Origin: an uncultured Psychrobacillus sp.
Lineage (GTDB): Bacteria; Bacillota; Bacilli; Bacillales_A; Planococcaceae
Assembly: GCA_934234185.1 (NCBI GenBank)
Contig: CAKQHO010000024.1
Location: 1-36,496, forward strand
Direction: 5' to 3'
Length of the DNA: 36,496 nucleotides
Shown here: positions 31,516 to 36,496 of the stretch, one piece after another
How positions within the stretch are numbered: position 1 is the stretch's first letter
How the letters are laid out: each line of letters begins with the position of its first letter
Notes under the pieces: model-generated
What the model saw: only the letters and a program-made list of their open reading frames with translations
Told to the model about the DNA's origin: nothing
Databases searched by the model: none
Translations under genes and position numbers: made by a program

Positions 31516-33138
31516 TCATCCTATACTAGGCTTTATCCAAAGCTTTGAAAAATCAACAAAGCCGAAATGCTTTATGTTGATGTTCATCAGGTCTGCGGAA
31601 AACGGTATTTGTCTTTTAGAGTAATATAAAGGACAAATGATGGAATCTTCTATGAGCATACGGTCGATTACCTTATGTAACCTTGCCCAATTATCGAAAG
31701 GCGTAGTAGGGTACTCCTTGAGTAGTTCTTTGTATTTTTCCTCTTTTGTTAAAATGGTCGAAAGAGGAGAATAGCCGTTTATTAGAAAATAGAAGTATGA
31801 AAAGATTTGATTCATTTCAAAAATCTCCCCATGAATCGTTAAATCAACTTCTAGACCTTTCTTGTTTAGATTATCAGCAAACGAAACAGGAAGGAGTTCA
31901 ATAGGAATTCCATTGCTAGTAAGAATATCCTGTAGCCAAAGTGATGCCTGCTCTGTATAATCCACAAGCTTTAAGATAAGTGGTCTTTCAAACTTTGGAC
32001 AGGGTGGCCTTTCTACCGTGTATTTCTCGCTTATACCTACTAAACAGCCTTCTTCGTTTGGTTGTAGTCTCGTGTCCACCTCATGTACTTCTTTACGGTA
32101 GAGGGAAATGACATAATGCACGTAATGTCTCACCTCAATATCTAGCTGAGGATTGATAATGACAATACCAAAACCAGATTCACTAGATATCGGAAAAAAG
32201 GATTGCTTCTCGGAGGGGGTTCGATAAACATTTTCAAAATCCTTTGGCACCTGAACAAACTCTATTTTGTCTAATAATGGCCTTTCTCCGTAATAATCTT
32301 TAAATGCTACCAAAGTAGTGATAGTTGGATTGTTTTCCTCTACATAGAAGGGACCAGTCCCATAGACATTGTCCATGTGCTCCTTATATATACTTGCAGT
32401 CATACTTCCTAATAGCTGAAGGCAGTAGCTACAGCCCCTTGGGAAAATAAGATCCGCAATAAGTGGTGTGACAGCTTTTATTTCTTCAATTGGATCCCAA
32501 AGCTGCTGGAACTGTGTATCATTTTTCACTTTACCAAGGCAGTACACAACGTCTTCAGCTGTTAGGCTAGAGCCATCATGGAAGGTAATATCTTTTTTTA
32601 AATAAAGTCGAAGTCTAGTCTCTGTAATATCCCAGCTGTGACATAGTTCTGGAAAAACAGTTCCGTTCTTATCTATAGCAACTAGCCTATTAAAAATAGT
32701 TGCTACCATATTGGCACTGCTTGCATCCGCTGTTGTAAGTGGGTGAAGGGAAAGAAAAGGGTATTTTCTCGGAACAATCAATTTGTCATTCATTGCTTGC
32801 TCAAAGCCAAACTTATTTTGAAATTTGTTCATCAGTCTTTGACGGGCTTCTACAGACCATTCATACATTAAATACTTACTGCTTATTTCTGCGCTTTCCT
32901 TCTCTAAAATCTCCATAACAGCTTCTTCATAGCAAGACTCTACATCCTTTAACCATCTGAGAGTAGATGAGTTTCCCCTGCCTTTTCCTGCGTGAATCTC
33001 CAACCAACCTTCCTCTGACCATTTTTGTAGGTAGCGCTTTGTTTGCTTAATGCTAAAGCCAATAGTCTCTGCAATTTTTTCCTGTTTTATCTTTCCTGAC
33101 GGGACTGTATTCCAAAGCGTTAATAGTGAACGGTTCAT
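31516..33138 (-). CDS. SgrR-family regulator with solute-binding domain
   Basis: 540 residues: an N-terminal winged-helix domain (about 1-65, KIKQEKIAETIGFSIKQTKRYLQKWSEEGWLEI), a helical linker and a family 5 extracellular-solute-binding-like domain (about 120-500, with NMVATIFNRLVAIDKNGTVFPELCHSWDIT and ITFHDGSSLTAEDVVYCL). There is no signal peptide, so the binding domain acts as a cytoplasmic ligand sensor. E. coli SgrR is the model. Its divergent neighbour is an MFS transporter, the same pairing as yhjP/yhjO in B. subtilis. The ligand is unknown. The start has GAAGGAG upstream. Confidence 0.85.
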   Translation of the reverse strand: MNRSLLTLWNTVPSGKIKQEKIAETIGFSIKQTKRYLQKWSEEGWLEIHAGKGRGNSSTLRWLKDVESCYEEAVMEILEKESAEISSKYLMYEWSVEARQRLMNKFQNKFGFEQAMNDKLIVPRKYPFLSLHPLTTADASSANMVATIFNRLVAIDKNGTVFPELCHSWDITETRLRLYLKKDITFHDGSSLTAEDVVYCLGKVKNDTQFQQLWDPIEEIKAVTPLIADLIFPRGCSYCLQLLGSMTASIYKEHMDNVYGTGPFYVEENNPTITTLVAFKDYYGERPLLDKIEFVQVPKDFENVYRTPSEKQSFFPISSESGFGIVIINPQLDIEVRHYVHYVISLYRKEVHEVDTRLQPNEEGCLVGISEKYTVERPPCPKFERPLILKLVDYTEQASLWLQDILTSNGIPIELLPVSFADNLNKKGLEVDLTIHGEIFEMNQIFSYFYFLINGYSPLSTILTKEEKYKELLKEYPTTPFDNWARLHKVIDRMLIEDSIICPLYYSKRQIPFSADLMNINIKHFGFVDFSKLWIKPSIG

Positions 33139-33156
33139 TCTTTCTCCTTCTTTAAG

Positions 33157-33181
33157 TGGACATCTTTTTGAAAACTGTCCA
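33157..33181. promoter_or_regulatory. Dyad in the SgrR/MFS divergent region
   Basis: TGGACA (33157-33162) and TGTCCA (33176-33181), perfect 6-bp arms with a 13-nt centre, lie between the two divergent starts. It is a candidate operator for the SgrR-type protein. Confidence 0.4.
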
Positions 33182-33235
33182 TTTTTAATTTGAAAAGTCT
33201 AGTTTAATATACTAAATAAGGAGGAGAGATACAAC

Positions 33236-34474
33236 ATGAATTGGAAAAAATATCCGCAAAATATTAAGGTTCGTTTAATAACATCGTTTTTTAACAGAGC
33301 TGTATCCTCTGCAGTGATGCCTTTTATGGCTTTATTCTTTGCCCAAGAGACAAGCAAGGTATGGGCAGGTCTATTTTTAGCTGGAACGGTAGGTGTCAGC
33401 TTTTTCATTAGCTTAATAGGAGGTTATATTTCAGACCGTCTACCGCGAAAGGGTTTATTGGTAGCGACTTCTCTTCTGAGTGGACTAATGTTTGTTTGTA
33501 TGACGCTAAGTCTACTGCCGGAGGAGAATATTATCTGGCTGTTTGCCGCTGCCTATACGCTATTCATTGTTACCAGCAGTCTTGGACGACCAGCGATGCA
33601 CGCTATTATTATTGATTCTACCACCCCTGAAAATCGTAAGGAGATCTATGCGCTGGAGTATTGGCTGACAAATCTGTCCATGGCCATTGGAGCAGCTTTA
33701 GGGGGACTTCTGTATTTACATCACCAGGTAGAATTGTTTCTATTACTTTCTGTGACCTCTTTAAGTCTTCCGATAGCCTATAAAATCTGGTTAAAGGATA
33801 CAGATAGGAAGCTTCTACAAAAACAACATCAAAATGTCTTTATTGATTTGATACATAATTATAAAATTGCTTTTTTGGATAAACCATTTGTGAGGGTAGT
33901 CATCGGCTCTATGTTTATCTTTGCCGCAGAATTTTCGTTGAATAGTTATATTGGGGTAAGGCTAGCAGAAACATTTCGGTCTGTTCACATAGGAGACTTT
34001 GAACTGGCTGGTGTTAGAATGCTGAGTGTGTTAAATATTGAAAACATGCTGTTGGTCGTTTGTTTTACGTTTTTTATTAATAAAATCACAGACCGCTTCA
34101 GTCGGAAACGTGCATTACTTATTGGACTAGCGCTTTATAGTATTGGATACATAACGATTACCTCAGCTAATACTTGGTACATACTTGTTTTGTTTAATTT
34201 AATCGCAACTATTGGAGAGTTAATCTACTCACCAATCCGCAATACGGAGCAGGCAAATATGATTCCTGCAGATAAGAGAGGCTCCTACTCAGCATTTTCT
34301 AATTTTTCCTTCAGCGGAGCTGACTTGATTGCACGTTCTACTATTATTATTGGAGCATTTTTAGTGCCCACTATGATGTCAGTTTACATAGGTATAATCT
34401 TAATGATTGGTATCGCTTTGCTGTATACAGGCTTGTTTTGGAGAAAGCAAGCTACATTAAATACTAATAATTAA
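33236..34474 (+). CDS. MFS transporter (drug/sugar efflux type)
   Basis: 412 residues with about 12 membrane helices. Motif A-like GGYISDRLPRKG lies between helices 2 and 3, and a second copy, ITDRFSRKRALL, after helix 8. There is a long central cytoplasmic loop (about 185-215). AGGAGG precedes the ATG. It is divergent from the SgrR-type regulator, suggesting that the regulator senses the transported compound. Substrate and direction are unknown. Confidence 0.87.
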   Translation: MNWKKYPQNIKVRLITSFFNRAVSSAVMPFMALFFAQETSKVWAGLFLAGTVGVSFFISLIGGYISDRLPRKGLLVATSLLSGLMFVCMTLSLLPEENIIWLFAAAYTLFIVTSSLGRPAMHAIIIDSTTPENRKEIYALEYWLTNLSMAIGAALGGLLYLHHQVELFLLLSVTSLSLPIAYKIWLKDTDRKLLQKQHQNVFIDLIHNYKIAFLDKPFVRVVIGSMFIFAAEFSLNSYIGVRLAETFRSVHIGDFELAGVRMLSVLNIENMLLVVCFTFFINKITDRFSRKRALLIGLALYSIGYITITSANTWYILVLFNLIATIGELIYSPIRNTEQANMIPADKRGSYSAFSNFSFSGADLIARSTIIIGAFLVPTMMSVYIGIILMIGIALLYTGLFWRKQATLNTNN

Positions 34475-34603
34475 TGTACGCTTTGATTTCCATAGGGAAT
34501 GTTGACGTTCGTTGCGATCTCCGTTCAAGTTCATTTAATTTACTTTTTTTCAATTGTCATATAGCATTTATTAACAAGGGCAGGAAAGAAAGGGTGGACT
34601 AAA

Positions 34604-35596
34604 ATGAGACTAAGTGTACTAGATCAAGCACCGATTACTACGGGCAATAAAGCGGTAGACGCACTTAAGAAAGCAGAAGAGCTTGCAGTGCTTGCAGATA
34701 AATTAGGATACCATAGAATGTGGATGGCTGAGCATCACGGGACAGGAGCTTTTGCTAGCTCCGCTCCAGAGGTGATTGCTGCACGTTTGGCAGCTAAGAC
34801 GGAGAATATTCGTATTGGTACCGGCGGAGTGATGATGATGCATTACTCACCGTTAAAGCTAGCGGAGGTTTTCAAAACGTTAAGCGCATTTTCTCCAGGA
34901 AGAATTGATTTTGGAGTAGGAAGAGCACCTGGTGGAGATAATTATTCTATGTATGCACTCTCCGAAGGACGCCCGCCACAGATTAATAATATGTACGAAA
35001 AGCTAGAGGTTGCCCTACAGCTGATAAACGACGAGGTTCCTTCTGATAGCTTATATAGCCATACGATAGCGACTCCTTCCAATGTGGTATTGCCGGAAGC
35101 ATGGCTTCTTGGGTCAAGTGGAAATAGTGCGATTAAAGCTGGACGAATGGGGCTTGGATATTCCTTCGCACAATTTTTCCAAGGGAGTATGTCGCCGACC
35201 ATTTTAGATGCATACCGTTCGAACTTCCAGCCTTCTGTATTCATGGAAAAGCCGGAAATTAATGTTTCGTATTTAGTGACCGTTGCGGAAACAAAGGAAG
35301 AGGCAGAATATGAGGCACTCCCACAGGATATTGCGAGATTATTCTTAATGAGAGGCCAAATCGGTCAATTATTGACCCCTGAGCAGGCACAAGACTACCC
35401 ACTTACAGAAATGGATAAAATGATGATTCAAGAGAACCGAAAAATTCATTTAGTAGGATCGGCAAAAGAGGTTGCCCAAACGTTGCAGGAGGAGCAGGAG
35501 TATTATGGCTTTGATGAAGCAATGATTTGTAGTATTCCCCATTCTCAGGAAAAACGACTTGAGGTGTATCGTCTGTTGGCGAAGGAATTGATGTAA
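34604..35596 (+). CDS. Luciferase-like (LLM-class) flavin-dependent monooxygenase
   Basis: 330-residue TIM-barrel of the bacterial luciferase-like superfamily (MsnO8-type): MRLSVLDQAPI, HRMWMAEHHGTGAFASSAPEV, IRIGTGGVMMMHYSPLKLAEVFKTL and FGVGRAPGG, followed by LLGSSGNSAIKAGRMGLGYSFA. It probably uses reduced FMN; substrate unknown. AGAAAGGGTGG precedes the ATG. It is a single gene with its own terminator. Confidence 0.9.
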   Translation: MRLSVLDQAPITTGNKAVDALKKAEELAVLADKLGYHRMWMAEHHGTGAFASSAPEVIAARLAAKTENIRIGTGGVMMMHYSPLKLAEVFKTLSAFSPGRIDFGVGRAPGGDNYSMYALSEGRPPQINNMYEKLEVALQLINDEVPSDSLYSHTIATPSNVVLPEAWLLGSSGNSAIKAGRMGLGYSFAQFFQGSMSPTILDAYRSNFQPSVFMEKPEINVSYLVTVAETKEEAEYEALPQDIARLFLMRGQIGQLLTPEQAQDYPLTEMDKMMIQENRKIHLVGSAKEVAQTLQEEQEYYGFDEAMICSIPHSQEKRLEVYRLLAKELM

Positions 35597-35609
35597 TAGA
35601 GAAGTGTAT

Positions 35610-35639
35610 GACCAGAGACATTTGTTTCTGGTCTTTTTT
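35610..35639 (+). terminator. Terminator after the LLM monooxygenase
   Basis: GACCAGA (35610-35616), 10-nt loop, TCTGGTC (35627-35633), then six Ts. Confidence 0.88.
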
Positions 35640-35782
35640 GATGGATAAAAATGTTTAATGGTCTCGTAACAAAATATCTAATTATGATCAGAACTGTTAA
35701 CAAACAAAATTTTTGAGGCAGCGAAGAACCCTGAACTTGTTTGACTTTTATCGGTTATTTTCCAAAATCTATAAATTCCCAG

Positions 35783-35812
35783 TTGTATAAAGAACAAATG
35801 TTCGTATATAAT
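35783..35812 (+). promoter_or_regulatory. LexA-controlled promoter of the YolD-like gene
   Basis: TTGTAT (35783-35788), an 18-nt spacer and a perfect TATAAT (35807-35812). The spacer holds AGAACAAATGTTCG (35791-35804), an exact GAAC-N4-GTTC LexA (DinR) box of the Bacillus type. LexA bound here would block RNA polymerase directly, so the gene should be SOS-induced. Confidence 0.75.
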
Positions 35813-35843
35813 AAATAAAAAATAGGTAATGGAGATGGCTAAC

Positions 35844-36203
35844 ATGGAAGAATGGGAACAACTTGATTTATCTAAAGTAAAAGATAGAGGATCAAAAAAA
35901 TGGGTGGCCATGATGTTGCCGGAGCATGTGAAGATGCTTAGGGATTACCAAGAGGAAGTCAAAAAGGAGCCACGACCAGAGTTAAATGAATTTGACTATG
36001 AAGGTATTCAAGAACAGCTAGAGCTGGCAATGAAGCGAAACGTGGAAATCAAGGTGAAACGATGGAGAGAAGGAGAATTCCTCTACAATCGCGGAGTCAT
36101 TCAGTGGATTGACATAGCGAAAAGAACGATTGAATTAGAGGACCCTTTCCGGTGCTATAAACTGTCACTGGACGAAATAGTGGATGCGACGATAATGGAA
36201 TGA
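35844..36203 (+). CDS. YolD-like family protein
   Basis: 119-residue YolD-like protein (DRGSKKWVAMMLPEHVKMLRDYQEE, then FLYNRGVIQWIDIAKRTIELED). Family members typically sit before a Y-family DNA polymerase (UvrX/YqjW type) in a LexA-controlled operon; here no polymerase follows within the window. ATG 35844 is chosen, 9 nt after GGAG at 35831-35834; in-frame ATGs at 35829 and 35835 are weaker. Molecular function is not known. Confidence 0.85.
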   Translation: MEEWEQLDLSKVKDRGSKKWVAMMLPEHVKMLRDYQEEVKKEPRPELNEFDYEGIQEQLELAMKRNVEIKVKRWREGEFLYNRGVIQWIDIAKRTIELEDPFRCYKLSLDEIVDATIME

Positions 36204-36216
36204 TAGATGAAACGAG

Positions 36217-36251
36217 CCAGGGAGATAATTTGGGTATCTTTCTGGTTTTTT
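36217..36251 (+). terminator. Terminator after the YolD-like gene
   Basis: CCAGGGAGATA (36217-36227), 7-nt loop, TATCTTTCTGG (36235-36245) with two G-T pairs, then six Ts. The following DNA to 36419 has no gene that I can support. Confidence 0.75.
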
Positions 36252-36419
36252 ATGAATTCAACAGGCGAATGAACTATAGGAGGCAAGGCAAGAAAGGAAA
36301 AGAACGAGAATTTTAAGAGATTTAATAAATAAAGAATGTACCTTCTTTTTTAAGCAGTATATAACCTAAGAAAATTCCTATTAATAGTCACACGCCCAAT
36401 GGTATAAAATGAGATGATA

Positions 36420-36441
36420 GGTTCGACTCCCGCCGTCTCCA
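36420..36441 (+). other. Orphan 3' end of a tmRNA gene (att-site-like)
   Basis: The 22 nt from GG through TTCGACTCCCGCCGTCTCCA correspond to the T-loop, T-stem 3' side and acceptor 3' side of bacterial tmRNA. Upstream bases do not complete the T-stem (ATAGG instead of GCGGG), and there is no tag reading frame or pseudoknot region, so this is not a working ssrA gene. Such fragments are typical right-hand attachment sites of elements that integrate into ssrA. No integrase is in the window. Confidence 0.55.
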
Positions 36442-36496
36442 TACATACCTTTTCATATGATCTCAAATAAACATAGTGTAAAAGTTGCCAAAATAG

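Noticed and set aside
36250..36419. A complete tmRNA or tRNA gene ending at 36441
   Set aside because: The T-stem is not completed upstream, there is no tag frame, no anticodon arm and no 5' acceptor strand.
1..36496. CRISPR array, prophage, toxin-antitoxin or defence genes
   Set aside because: I saw no regularly spaced repeats, phage structural genes or paired small toxin/antitoxin frames in the window.

Overview
The window is AT-rich chromosomal DNA from a spore-former-type member of the Bacillales. Gene order closely follows the Bacillus subtilis yqhR to bkdB segment: yqhR, pepQ-like yqhT, efp, spoIIIA genes, accB-accC-yqhY, nusB, folD, xseA-xseB, ispA, dxs, yqxC, ahrC, recN, spoIVB, spo0A, then bkdR and the branched-chain keto-acid dehydrogenase genes. 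The low GC, the absence of ptb and buk beside bcd, and an IS1182-type relic suggest a Planococcaceae-like lineage (for example Psychrobacillus, Lysinibacillus or Sporosarcina relatives). The genus is an inference, not a proof.

Layout. 1-2400: YqhR membrane protein, an M24 peptidase and elongation factor P, closed by two terminators. 2400-5300: a compact spoIIIA operon behind a good sigma-E-type promoter. It starts directly at spoIIIAC (no spoIIIAA or spoIIIAB here), SpoIIIAE lacks the N-terminal exported part, SpoIIIAF is reduced to about 49 residues, and neither AF nor AG has an ATG/GTG/TTG start in its own frame. 5500-7800: biotin carboxyl carrier, biotin carboxylase and YqhY. 8150-15270: nusB, folD, exonuclease VII, the isoprenoid genes ispA and dxs, the TlyA-type methyltransferase and the arginine repressor. 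15340-19250: recN, then spoIVB and spo0A with sporulation-type control sites. 19580-21870: a DUF342/FapA protein overlapping a glycerophosphodiester phosphodiesterase. 22004-22801: a decayed IS1182-family element. 22805-23053 (minus): a DUF2627 membrane protein. 23181-31413: bkdR, leucine dehydrogenase and the E3, E1alpha, E1beta and E2 subunits of the branched-chain complex. 31516-34474: divergent SgrR-type regulator and MFS transporter. 34604-36203: a luciferase-like monooxygenase and a YolD-like protein under an exact LexA-type box. 36420-36441: a 22-nt match to the 3' end of a tmRNA gene with no tmRNA body, resembling an attachment-site remnant.

How the genes work together: spo0A commits the cell to sporulation and appears autoregulated. 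The spoIIIA products form the mother-cell half of the channel to the forespore, and SpoIVB sends the forespore signal back to activate sigma-K. AccB/AccC with YqhY feed fatty-acid synthesis, and the Bkd complex supplies branched-chain acyl-CoA primers from valine, leucine and isoleucine. ispA and dxs supply isoprenoids.

The observations most worth following are the reduced spoIIIA operon together with a shortened SpoIVB, a BkdR whose sigma-54-contacting GAFTGA loop is gone while a sigma-A-like promoter precedes bcd, and the orphan tmRNA 3' end. I did not find a CRISPR array, prophage, toxin-antitoxin pair or defence island. All family assignments are from reading the sequence; no search was run.
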